A stretch of 64,000 nt of DNA from Candidatus Bathyarchaeota archaeon (lineage in GTDB: Archaea > Thermoproteota > Bathyarchaeia > Bathyarchaeales > Bathycorpusculaceae), in assembly GCA_026014665.1 (NCBI GenBank), contig JAOZHX010000034.1:124001-188000 (forward strand), in the 5' to 3' direction. The notes under the pieces are model-generated. The model was given only the letters and a program-made list of their open reading frames with translations. It ran no database searches and had not been told where the DNA came from. Shown in pieces: positions 17,824 through 26,109 of the stretch. The translations under genes were made by a program, and so were the position numbers. The first letter of the stretch is position 1. Each line of letters starts with the position of its first letter.

Positions 17824-19956
17824 TTATCGCTTTCTTAGTAGCAGTAGCACTACTATGACGCCTATGATGATTATTAGCACTGCAAGGCCGACGATTGCGG
17901 GAACAAAGTATAAATCGGCAAGCGAGGATGGGGGAGTAGCCGTTGGGGTTGGAGCTGCTTCACTGCCCATAAGCAGGGTTGTTTGGGTTTTTGATGGCCA
18001 GTATGCTCCTGAACCGCTGAATGATGCTGTTATGGTGTATTTACCTTCAATCGGAACCATATCGGAGGGCACTGAGTAGCTGAATGCACCAGTCGCGTCA
18101 GTCATTACAGTATCTACATGGGCGTTGCCGTTTGAGTCGACAAATGTCAGGATTATGGGTACTCCGGTTACATCGGTTGGCTCGGGGTTTTGCATGTAAA
18201 CGTATTCCATCCATGCAGTTTGGTCCTTATCAGAGACTACCGGAACGCCTTGTGGGAAGCGCATTGCAATGGCCGTTTGTTTTGTACCAGGAGATAAGTC
18301 GATGATTCGGCCTGTAACAATTGGTCTTTGACCGGCCGCAGTGAGGGGTTGCTGCATCGTTATGGATGTTGCGTCTTTGCCGAAAGCATAGATTTGGTTG
18401 TCGTAGGCATTTAGGGCTGTCATGTAGCCATCAGCAATGGGGATGCCTGCGCCAAAGCCGCCGCCTGCATTCCAGAAGGTGATGTTCCAGAGTGGTTCTC
18501 CTGTTGTTGCGTTAACTGCGCCTATTTTGAAACCGGGCTCTAGGCTAGGTCCGGGGCTGTGTTCAGATCCATACCAGTAGATGTTGCCTGCAGCAAATGT
18601 TCCCACGCTCATGGGTACATAGTCCCAATAGCCATTGTTGCCCATGCTTGTTGGTGTGGTCTGCCAGAGAAGGTTTCCGTTGGTTATATCGTAGGCATAT
18701 ATGACTCCTCCTTCCCCGATGGAGTCTCCACTATAGAGGACGCCGTTATAGATGCCGCCGGTGACACCATAACTGTGAAGGGATACTTCCGAGGGTGACG
18801 TCCAAAGTTGCTCGCCAGTTGTGGAGCTAAACGTTATCCATTGTGTTAGTTCTTTGATAAAGAGACTGTAAACACCTTCGCCTACGAAGCCGCTAAGGAG
18901 GGTTACATTGCCTGGCGGGTATGGTATTATCTTGCTCCACTTGTATTGACCCATACTATCAGGGGCTATACTGATGCCCATTGAAGCGATTGCATTGGGT
19001 GTTGGGAAGCTTGCCATGCCTAAGAGGGCTGTTGCGTTGCTGTAAACGGCGATTTGGTTTTGCTTATCAATCCCTAAGAGGCTCAGACCCATGGAGTTAC
19101 TGGGTCCAAAAAACCCTATGGTTGTTTGTTGAAAGGCTGCAGGAACACCGGTTGTATTGTAGATTGTTAAGCCAGAGTTAGCGCTGACTATACCACCCAG
19201 TGGAGGTCTCCACATCCAGTATCCATTTGCTACCGAAAGCGACGGATTTGTGTTTTGGATGCATTGAGTGCTGTTCCAGACCGTGACGGTCTTGAAATCT
19301 GGCGAGAAACTGAAGATTAAGTAGCTGCCAATTTGGTCCGTTATCGTGCTTGAAGCGCCGAAGATCGCTGCTCCCGCTGGAACACCGACTATGTCACATA
19401 TCCAGTTACCGCTGAAGGGATCATACATAGCCCAAACGTTCGAGCCGTTGGCTAAGGTGTAGGTGACCCATAGGTAGCTGATTAAGCCATGTTGGTTGGG
19501 TGATTCATAATCGAGTTCTTGGCCGAAACTAAGTTGCGGATAATTCTGTTTAGCGAAGCCGAATCCGAGCTGCTGGGTGGCTAGCGGGTCTTGCGTACCG
19601 TTGTTGTACCAGATCTGCTCTCCTGTTAGCAAGTCAACGCATTGGAAACCGTATTCAGGTGGATTTGGAGTGTTATAGTAGAGTCGCCCATGCATAATTA
19701 TTGGCGGTTGGAACATACCTTCGTATGAGAGGTATGAATAGTAGTTATCACCTCCGCTATCAATTGCAAGTGGCTGACCTCCGACGCCTCCGAAGTTGAT
19801 AGGTCGGGTCCATGCAATGTGAGCGGTAGTCGGCGGTTGTGTATAATCATTGATGTTTGCGCCAGGTATCATGGCCGCAAGCCAATCACCCATGATGTAT
19901 TGCCAGCTCTGGTGTCCACTTTGACTCACTGGATTACTCCAGAACTCTGTCGGCAA
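17824..19956 (-). CDS. C-terminal part of frameshifted surface beta-propeller protein
   Basis: This is 710 residues read from TTG 19956, but the same frame is open further upstream and continues the protein begun at 20522. Just upstream it reads SQTGTQYINDTF and then VTVQVVETPIPG, the same order as in the intact paralogue at 14665-17520. It carries the propeller (EFWSNPVSQSG, ESPNQHG, TTGEQLWTS), the C-terminal Ig-like domain (AWMEYVYMQNPEP, SGAYWPSK) and the membrane anchor ending LLLLRKR. One base missing from a run of five C (minus strand; 20068-20072) separates it from its signal peptide. It is either a sequencing error, a phase-variable tract or an early pseudogene. TTG 19956 is unlikely to be a real start because no export signal would remain. 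Confidence 0.8.
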   Translation of the reverse strand: MPTEFWSNPVSQSGHQSWQYIMGDWLAAMIPGANINDYTQPPTTAHIAWTRPINFGGVGGQPLAIDSGGDNYYSYLSYEGMFQPPIIMHGRLYYNTPNPPEYGFQCVDLLTGEQIWYNNGTQDPLATQQLGFGFAKQNYPQLSFGQELDYESPNQHGLISYLWVTYTLANGSNVWAMYDPFSGNWICDIVGVPAGAAIFGASSTITDQIGSYLIFSFSPDFKTVTVWNSTQCIQNTNPSLSVANGYWMWRPPLGGIVSANSGLTIYNTTGVPAAFQQTTIGFFGPSNSMGLSLLGIDKQNQIAVYSNATALLGMASFPTPNAIASMGISIAPDSMGQYKWSKIIPYPPGNVTLLSGFVGEGVYSLFIKELTQWITFSSTTGEQLWTSPSEVSLHSYGVTGGIYNGVLYSGDSIGEGGVIYAYDITNGNLLWQTTPTSMGNNGYWDYVPMSVGTFAAGNIYWYGSEHSPGPSLEPGFKIGAVNATTGEPLWNITFWNAGGGFGAGIPIADGYMTALNAYDNQIYAFGKDATSITMQQPLTAAGQRPIVTGRIIDLSPGTKQTAIAMRFPQGVPVVSDKDQTAWMEYVYMQNPEPTDVTGVPIILTFVDSNGNAHVDTVMTDATGAFSYSVPSDMVPIEGKYTITASFSGSGAYWPSKTQTTLLMGSEAAPTPTATPPSSLADLYFVPAIVGLAVLIIIIGVIVVLLLLRKR

Positions 19957-20039
19957 CGGATACGTTACGGATCCAGGAATGGGAGTTTCGACGACTTGAA
20001 CGGTTACGGGAGCTGAGTCTGCAGCGAGGAATGTATCAT

Positions 20040-20522
20040 TTATGTATTGAGTTCCAGTCTGAGAAGAGGGGGAGTCACTGGTTCCTGTGGATTGGTGCCT
20101 GTTATTTTCTGCGCAGGCAAGTGAAATGTGAATGAATAATTTCCCGTAGTATCAGGGACGTATGTCGTAAAAACCGTACCCACTGAATCAGACTCGAAGG
20201 GCCCAAGCGTTTTGTTTGAACCATCAGGCAAAGTTACGGTGATTGTACAACCAAGCCAGCGGTCACCGTATGCTCCCGTTGCTGTTGGGGGATAAGTGGC
20301 ACTCCAAGCGAACAGACTGATTGTTTGGCCCACACCTATGGGCGTTGGAAACGCAGTAATGTAGACATAGCTTGGGATCTGAAGCGGCGGAGTATGAGCA
20401 AGGGTTGAAGTTACCAGTACCGAAGCGATGCTGGTGGTCAACAATGCGAATAGAAGTAATGATGCAATTGCTTGTCTATGTCCAAAAAAAATTAGTAGAT
20501 TTAGGGTGCGAAAACTAGACAT
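20040..20522 (-). CDS. N-terminal part of frameshifted surface beta-propeller protein
   Basis: This is 160 residues with a signal segment (about 15-40) and the N-terminal Ig-like domain (VGVGQTISLFAW, GAYGDRW, SDSVGTVFTTYVP), closely similar to the start of the protein at 14665-17520. The frame then runs out after PVTPPLLRLELNT, which is out of register with the family. Reading six instead of five C at 20068-20072 joins it to the downstream ORF as one protein of about 893 residues. The start ATG 20522 has GGAGTGAG just upstream. A TATA-like TATTTAAAA at 20567-20575 predicts a start of transcription near 20545; only a weak AT-rich stem (20535-20545) lies there. Confidence 0.8.
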   Translation of the reverse strand: MSSFRTLNLLIFFGHRQAIASLLLFALLTTSIASVLVTSTLAHTPPLQIPSYVYITAFPTPIGVGQTISLFAWSATYPPTATGAYGDRWLGCTITVTLPDGSNKTLGPFESDSVGTVFTTYVPDTTGNYSFTFHLPAQKITGTNPQEPVTPPLLRLELNT

Positions 20523-20590
20523 TTTCTCACTCCTTTATTCGATAATAGTCAATCAGATGTGATAAGTATTTAAAAATTTCTTGCAACACA

Positions 20591-20623
20591 GCCCTAGATT
20601 GAAAAAATTAAATATTGTAGGGC
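20591..20623. promoter_or_regulatory. inverted repeat between surface protein gene and Lrp-type regulator gene
   Basis: GCCCTA and TAGGGC form perfect 6-base arms 21 bases apart in the divergent intergenic region. Two turns of helix between arm centres would suit a dimeric regulator, possibly the Lrp-type protein encoded from 20712, but nothing in the sequence proves binding. Confidence 0.3.
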
Positions 20624-20711
20624 AAGCGCTATTTAGTTTGTTCCATTGGGGGTTATTTGAGTAAGGTTTAATTGTTTGTACATCAAATATTGAGGGCATA
20701 TTACGTAGGGT

Positions 20712-21743
20712 ATGCTACTGATGCAGAGGGCAAAAAAGCTTGATGCGCTCGATGCGAAAATTCTCCACATACTGCTAAAAGATTCAAGAACTAGTTTTAC
20801 AAAGATGGCACAAGAATGCAAAATATCGGTTGTTGCTGTAAAAAGACGATATGAGCGCATGAAAAAAGCAGGTGTAATTAAGGGGGAATTGATGTTAGTA
20901 AACCCCTACAGTTTGGGTTATAAGTGTACTGTTGACTTAGGGATTGTAACTTCCGTGGAAAATGAGAAAGAAGTTATAGATTTTTTGCGTAGCAAACCAT
21001 TCATATCTGGTGCGAACGGCAATTTTGGCAGGTACAACATCCAAGCTTTTTTGGTCTTGCAGGATATTGAGAAGTTGACTGGGATACTCGGGGAAATTGA
21101 ATCCCACCCCAAAGTTGTACGTATAGATAGTCTCATTTGGGCTGAATCGGTGAATATGGATCACACAGAAAACTTGGAAATTCCACCCTTGAAACAAACA
21201 CAAAGGGATTATAGACCTCTCGCGGTAAACCGCAAAGAAGAGGAGCTCGATGAGATTGATAGACGGATAGCGGCTATACTTTCGATGAATTCGCGGATGC
21301 CCTTTAGAAAAGTTGCAAAGCAGGTAGGCATCTCAACACGCAGCGTAATTCAGAGGTTCAACGAACTCAAAAAATCAGTGTTAACTAAATCAACTCTATG
21401 CATCGATTTGAATAAACTCGGATACAACGCCATGGCACACATATTCATCAAGGTCTCAAACAGAAGCCAAATGCAGGAAATCTATAACCAAATTTTTCAG
21501 ATTCCAAACCTAATAATAGCAATCAAATTGATCGGACCCTATGACGTTAGAGCTTTGGTAGCCCTTAAGAATTTTGAGGAATTGTTTGAGGTTACAGAGA
21601 GATTCCGTCAGATCAAGGGCATAGATAAAGCGGATACCTACATATACAGGGCTTTTTGTTTTTGGCCAATGAACCTTTTTGCACCGCTTTTATGGACACA
21701 CGATCAATATATCCATCCTTTCTCAAAAGGCGCACCCTGCTGA
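20712..21743 (+). CDS. tandem Lrp/AsnC-type transcription regulator (two HTH-RAM units)
   Basis: This 343-residue protein has two Lrp/AsnC modules in a row. Unit 1 has a helix-turn-helix (LDALDAKILHILLKDSRTSF, then VVAVKRRYERMKKAGVI) and a ligand-sensing alpha/beta domain to about residue 150. Unit 2 starts near 178 (DEIDRRIAAILSMNSRMPF, VAKQVGISTRSVIQRF). Standard Lrp proteins are about 150 residues and work as dimers and octamers, so this one is a built-in dimer. The siroheme decarboxylase relatives of this fold are not indicated, because their HxYNxWF-type motif is absent. It is transcribed divergently from the beta-propeller gene at 20522 and upstream of a radical SAM/SPASM gene, which makes either a plausible target. 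Confidence 0.88.
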   Translation: MLLMQRAKKLDALDAKILHILLKDSRTSFTKMAQECKISVVAVKRRYERMKKAGVIKGELMLVNPYSLGYKCTVDLGIVTSVENEKEVIDFLRSKPFISGANGNFGRYNIQAFLVLQDIEKLTGILGEIESHPKVVRIDSLIWAESVNMDHTENLEIPPLKQTQRDYRPLAVNRKEEELDEIDRRIAAILSMNSRMPFRKVAKQVGISTRSVIQRFNELKKSVLTKSTLCIDLNKLGYNAMAHIFIKVSNRSQMQEIYNQIFQIPNLIIAIKLIGPYDVRALVALKNFEELFEVTERFRQIKGIDKADTYIYRAFCFWPMNLFAPLLWTHDQYIHPFSKGAPC

Positions 21744-21944
21744 ACCTAATGTGACAGCGACCCAAAACAATCTCCAAGGAAAAAACAACGGAATATTAAA
21801 AGTGAAAAAGCGGAAAATTTTGTGATTTCATCTCTAAGTTATTGAGGGAATATAGCAGGCGCATACCGCATAAGCTTTTTTAGGTGGTGAAATATAGGGT
21901 TTAGACGAAGATGGGAATCAACCAGTTAAACGAGGGGTTTTAGT

Positions 21945-23027
21945 TTGGAAAAAAAGGGACCTTTACTTATGACTTCTTGGAGAGCAACTGGCGCCTGTAA
22001 CGCACGGTGCGCTTACTGTAACGTTGATGCAACTGGCAAACATGCGGAGAGAGAATTAACCACCCAGGAAGCTTTCAGATTAGTCGATGCCGTCCACAGT
22101 TTCGGCGTTAGGTGGTTTGGAATAAAAGGCGGCGAACCCTTGACTCGACCAGACATTTTTGAAATCGTTAAATATGCTAAGAGTAAGGGTCTGAACGTGT
22201 GCTTGCTGACAAACGGATGTTTTGTCGAGGGAGATATCTACGATAACCTAGTTGAAAATCAAGTTTGGACGTCTGTGAGTATAGATGGCCCTGAAGAAAT
22301 TAATGATCAACTGCGAGGAAAAGGCTCGTATAAGAAAGCGTTGGCAGCTATACAAAAGTTGTCTGAGGGAAAAATTCTCAACGGCTTAGCTGCTGCGATA
22401 ACAACCATCAACTATCAGCATCTGGACCATGTAGCTGAGTTAGCGGATAAATACCATGCAAACTTTGTTTGGTACAATCACTTGGTTCCAAGCGGCAGAG
22501 CCAAAGAGATGCTGGCATTGACCCCTTCGCCTGAACAATACGAGTGGGTGCTAAATCACATTTGGGATCTAACAAAGAAATACGAGGGCAAATTTGAAAT
22601 CCACGTGCACTGCCCCCATTACGCGCGTGTCGTCAAACAACGCACTATCAACCCTAAGGAATTTGACGAGTGGTACGAGAAAAAGTTCCATGGAAAATGC
22701 ACTTACTTTGCCTTCGGAGGTTACTTAAGCGTTACAGAAAACGGCGACCTCATCCCCTGCTTCTACACTGATTTGCGACCTTCCGAGCCTATGATGCTGG
22801 GAAACATCCGGGAGAAAGGCCTCACTAAAGCATGGGAAGAAGTACAGCAATCAAAGTATTACAGAAGCTTCCAAGACAGGAACATTTTGAAGGGCAAATG
22901 CGGGGTCTGCGAATACCGAGAAATATGTGGCGGCTGCAGAAACAGAGCGTACGCTTACACTGGAGACATTTATGAATCGGACATGGCGTGCGCATACGTA
23001 CCTGAGGTCCTACGTAAAAAGCAGTGA
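21945..23027 (+). CDS. radical SAM/SPASM domain protein
   Basis: This protein is 360 residues long. The radical SAM cluster motif CNARCAYC lies at residues 18-25. GGEPLTRPD and TNGC follow in the barrel. The C-terminal SPASM-type region has CGVCEYREICGGC and a last Cys in DMACAYVP, ligands for one or two auxiliary [4Fe-4S] clusters. This tail resembles AhbD-like haem synthases and peptide-modifying maturases. The first cannot be preferred without ahb genes nearby, and no RiPP precursor larger than a 10-codon ORF (21911-21943) is visible upstream. The start is TTG 21945, 7 bases after GAGGGG; the next in-frame stop upstream is close, so no longer form is possible. It sits inside the beta-propeller array. 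Confidence 0.9.
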   Translation: MEKKGPLLMTSWRATGACNARCAYCNVDATGKHAERELTTQEAFRLVDAVHSFGVRWFGIKGGEPLTRPDIFEIVKYAKSKGLNVCLLTNGCFVEGDIYDNLVENQVWTSVSIDGPEEINDQLRGKGSYKKALAAIQKLSEGKILNGLAAAITTINYQHLDHVAELADKYHANFVWYNHLVPSGRAKEMLALTPSPEQYEWVLNHIWDLTKKYEGKFEIHVHCPHYARVVKQRTINPKEFDEWYEKKFHGKCTYFAFGGYLSVTENGDLIPCFYTDLRPSEPMMLGNIREKGLTKAWEEVQQSKYYRSFQDRNILKGKCGVCEYREICGGCRNRAYAYTGDIYESDMACAYVPEVLRKKQ

Positions 23028-23041
23028 GTTTCCCTCTTTCT

Positions 23042-23064
23042 CACCGATTTTCAGATTTTCGGTG
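23042..23064 (+). terminator. 3' hairpin after radical SAM/SPASM gene
   Basis: A 6-bp stem (CACCGA / TCGGTG) with an 11-base loop lies 15 bases after the stop, preceded by CCCTCTTT. No T-run follows, so its role as a terminator is uncertain. Confidence 0.35.
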
Positions 23065-23111
23065 GCTGAAATAAATTAGTCATATTGTTAAGGTTAAGTC
23101 GAGTTAGGAGT

Positions 23112-23126
23112 AAAAAAAGAAAGGGG
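23112..23126 (-). terminator. C/T-run terminator of beta-propeller gene
   Basis: Minus-strand CCCCTTTCTTTTTTT begins 9 bases after the stop codon. Confidence 0.55.
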
Positions 23127-23134
23127 TTTTTTGA

Positions 23135-25888
23135 TTATTTCTTTCTGAGTATGAGAAGTGTGGATATGGCTATTGCGATGATTATGGCTATGCCTATTCC
23201 TAAGATGTAGGTTTCAGTCGGTGGAATAGCGGTCACTGGGTAGGGGGCTTGAGTTGGTGCTTCATTGCCTATTGCCAAGTAGGTTGAGGCGCTTGAGGGA
23301 CCGTATGCGTTGGAGCCTTTGAATTCAGCGATGATTTGGTATGTGCCTGGTACTTCAGGGGTATATGCTATGCCGTAGTTGCCGTATATGTCGCTTGTTG
23401 TTGTACCGATTGAAATCCAGTTACCGTTGGGGTCAATCGCATGGAGTTCGACATCAACGCCTTGGGCATTTGTTGGTTTGGGGCGTCCTCGGAACATGTA
23501 TTCCATCCAAGCATCCATGTCTTTGTCTGAGATGGCAGGTGTACCTTTGAGAGCTTTGTCGATGTTGCCGTTGATATCACGTCGTCCATATGGTGAATCG
23601 TCTGTAACTGTGCCAGTGATCATGACGCTAGAGCCTAGAGCGGGGATGGTTTGTGGTGCAGATACTGTAGTAGCGCTTGAGCCTCTGCCATAGCAGTAGA
23701 TTTGCTGGTCGTGAGAGTCAAGGACTAGTAGTCGTTCGTCTGCTAGAATTGGTGCACTGCTTGGCCAGCAGGTTAGCATCCAAACTTGTTCACCGTTAGA
23801 AGCGTTGACACACCATATTTGAGCATCTCGTCTGATTGGATTGTTGACTGAGTGTTCGCTGGAGTATAGGTATAGTAGCCCATCGCCTGAGAGACAGCCG
23901 AATGATGTTGGTGTATTTTGGTATGGAGTTTCATCTAAGCCGACGTTTGGAGCGGTCCAGTTCCAGAGGAATTTACCTGTCTTTGCTTCAAATGCCTGCA
24001 CGACTCCACCGTAGCCACCGCAATCAATAAGTTGCCCGTTGTAGACAATCTTTGCGCCCATGCCGTAGAAGCTGAATTGAGGTGCTGGTGGACTTGTCCA
24101 GAGAAGTTTACCAGTTGAGAGTTCATAGACGTAGGTCAGCAGAGTCATTGGGTTTTGGTACCAGAAGATATCTGCCTGTGCATTGACGCCGCCGAAGGCT
24201 ATGTCTTTGCTGCTGTATTGTTCAGATTGACCGTAGGCGTCTCCGATGCCTGCGGGTGAAGTAAAGTTGTAGCTGTATAGTTCTTTTCCGACTTGGCCTG
24301 GGACGAGGCTAATTGCGACAGTTCGGCCTGGGAGAACAACTGAGCCGTTATTAAAGCCAGCGTAGATTACGATGAGCCTGTCGTCTGGGATTACTTGGCG
24401 GATGGCAGCGCCTGAGGGTAGCCCGGTTGAGGTGCTGAGCAAGCCTAGGCTGATGCTTGCGTTGGCTGAGAGACCGTTCCGTCCGTTATAGGTATAGTTT
24501 AGGTTGGGTCTCCACATCCAGTGTGCGTTAGTTCCCGACCCTGTATCGTGTGCAACGTATGAATCATACATGATAACTTGTGAGGTGTTCCATACTTGTA
24601 AGTACCATTGTGGCGCTGCGTTTGTGCCTAAGTTGACGATGTTATACCGTAGTATGCTGCCTTCGTTTCCAACTGCTGAAGTGCCTGTTGCACCCTTAGT
24701 GACGCTACGTCCACTATGGGTTTCTGACCATGTGACGTTTGCTATGCTGCAGATGTATTCGCCCTTGAAATCATCGTACATGTCCCATGTTCCGGTTTTC
24801 CCAGTTGAGGTAACCCAGTAGTAGCCAGTTGTGCCGTGTTGATTTGGATTATCGACAACTAGAACTTGGCCGAATGCTGGTGCACCATAAGGTATGCTAC
24901 CAGTGGAGGAGAACGAACCGCCTGCACCTGAAACAGCGCCTGTTGTATTGCGGTATTCAATTGTTTGTCCACTGTAGAGGTCAACAATGTACCAGCCTTC
25001 GCGTGGATTCACTGAATCGCTATAGTAGACTTTGCCGTTGAGAACGATTGAGGGTCCACCGAAACTTTCGTATGATTGTCCGCTGTAGTAGGAGTTATCG
25101 GGGCTTGAGCTGTTAACTGTTGCTTGCCCACCTGCGATGCCGCCGCTGGTGTAGGATTTTGTCCAGAGTATGTGAGAGCTTGCTGGTCCTCTTGTGAAGG
25201 GGTTGTATCTGCCGTTGTTGCCGAACTGTGCAAGTTCATTGGCGTTTAACCATTGACCCATCACGGTGGCTCCCCAACCGCGGTTTGTGTCGTAGACTGG
25301 GCGAGTCCAGTAGTCGGTGGGAAGTGGTGTTTCATTGTATCTTGGCACTTGCTCGGTAGTGACAGTTAAAGTTACAGTCATACTCAACGCTGACTCAAAA
25401 ACAACTCCTTTTGGATCAAATCCACTAATAGGTTGTCCTGATGGCCACCAACCTGCACCATTCGGAGCAACGAGGCCTCTGCTTTGACCGCCATCAATGA
25501 CGTGTTTTTGCATTATGGCTTGGATAATGTAAGTTCCAGGTTCGGGTGGAACGTAGTTTGTATATCCTGCACCTACAGGGTCCGATTCAATGTTTTTGAT
25601 AGTGTCGTTTGTTCCATCCGGTTTTATGATGTTTACGTCGAAGGTCCAGCGGTCACCATAGTCGCCTAAAGCAGTGGGGGGCAATTTATCTGCCCAGAAA
25701 GCGATTATTACATTTTGCCCAACACCGACAGTCGGAGGTGCAACGGAAACATAAACAGTGCTTAGGTAGTATCTCATGCGGGATGTTTGAGCGCTTACGC
25801 TTGGCGAGAGAGCGATAGAGAAAGCAATGATTAATACTAGACTTATTGCGATTAAAGATCCGAATTTTTTACTTTTTTTGGTTTTCAT
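23135..25888 (-). CDS. large surface PQQ-like beta-propeller protein, C-terminally anchored
   Basis: This protein is about 917 residues from ATG 25888, which follows GGAAGACAAAAAA. The frame extends to 25942, but that part crosses the leader hairpin and lacks a signal. Order: signal segment, Ig-like domain (VGVGQNVIIAFW, GDYGDRW), family motif RYNETPLPTDYWTRPV, and propeller blades (NPREGWY, NPNQHG, AKTGKFLWNW, SSEHSVNNPIRRDAQIWC). The C-terminal Ig-like domain has DAWMEYMFRGRPKP and VELHAIDPNGNW, and a membrane helix ends in LILRKK. It is closest to the next gene upstream (26110-28869), with long stretches of similar DNA, so the pair is a recent tandem duplication. Unknown ligand; outside the cell by topology. 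Confidence 0.9.
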   Translation of the reverse strand: MKTKKSKKFGSLIAISLVLIIAFSIALSPSVSAQTSRMRYYLSTVYVSVAPPTVGVGQNVIIAFWADKLPPTALGDYGDRWTFDVNIIKPDGTNDTIKNIESDPVGAGYTNYVPPEPGTYIIQAIMQKHVIDGGQSRGLVAPNGAGWWPSGQPISGFDPKGVVFESALSMTVTLTVTTEQVPRYNETPLPTDYWTRPVYDTNRGWGATVMGQWLNANELAQFGNNGRYNPFTRGPASSHILWTKSYTSGGIAGGQATVNSSSPDNSYYSGQSYESFGGPSIVLNGKVYYSDSVNPREGWYIVDLYSGQTIEYRNTTGAVSGAGGSFSSTGSIPYGAPAFGQVLVVDNPNQHGTTGYYWVTSTGKTGTWDMYDDFKGEYICSIANVTWSETHSGRSVTKGATGTSAVGNEGSILRYNIVNLGTNAAPQWYLQVWNTSQVIMYDSYVAHDTGSGTNAHWMWRPNLNYTYNGRNGLSANASISLGLLSTSTGLPSGAAIRQVIPDDRLIVIYAGFNNGSVVLPGRTVAISLVPGQVGKELYSYNFTSPAGIGDAYGQSEQYSSKDIAFGGVNAQADIFWYQNPMTLLTYVYELSTGKLLWTSPPAPQFSFYGMGAKIVYNGQLIDCGGYGGVVQAFEAKTGKFLWNWTAPNVGLDETPYQNTPTSFGCLSGDGLLYLYSSEHSVNNPIRRDAQIWCVNASNGEQVWMLTCWPSSAPILADERLLVLDSHDQQIYCYGRGSSATTVSAPQTIPALGSSVMITGTVTDDSPYGRRDINGNIDKALKGTPAISDKDMDAWMEYMFRGRPKPTNAQGVDVELHAIDPNGNWISIGTTTSDIYGNYGIAYTPEVPGTYQIIAEFKGSNAYGPSSASTYLAIGNEAPTQAPYPVTAIPPTETYILGIGIAIIIAIAISTLLILRKK

Positions 25889-25911
25889 TTTTTTGTCTTC
25901 CGTATTTTTTT

Positions 25912-25944
25912 GAGTAACGGCTAAAAGAAAGCAAGCCATCACTC
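25912..25944 (-). promoter_or_regulatory. 5'-terminal leader hairpin of beta-propeller gene
   Basis: Two 4-bp stems (GAGT/ACTC outside, GGCT/AGCC inside) separated by a 3x3 internal loop enclose an 11-base loop, 24 bases before ATG 25888. A TATA-like TTAATTAAA near 25971-25979 predicts transcription starting near 25948, so the hairpin would be the first structure in the mRNA. Confidence 0.5.
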
Positions 25945-26067
25945 GCGGAACCTGATTTATAGTCTAGATATTAATTAAATTTGTGGCAGTCAAAATTTGA
26001 GCAAACGAAATTTGAAACAAAAATCAACTTGATTTTTCCTAAAATTTGACCTGATTAATGAAAAAAT

Positions 26068-26082
26068 AAAAAAGAAGGAGGG
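26068..26082 (-). terminator. C/T-run terminator of beta-propeller gene
   Basis: Minus-strand CCCTCCTTCTTTTTT begins 28 bases after the stop codon. Confidence 0.55.
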
Positions 26083-26109
26083 TTGGTTGGTTTTTTTGTG
26101 CTTGCTGGT

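Noticed and set aside
20712-23027. Alternative haem pathway: fused AhbA/AhbB-like siroheme decarboxylase plus AhbD-like radical SAM enzyme.
   Set aside because: The double Lrp protein reads as ordinary Lrp/AsnC units and lacks the HxYNxWF-type catalytic segment of AhbA/B, and no other tetrapyrrole gene is nearby.
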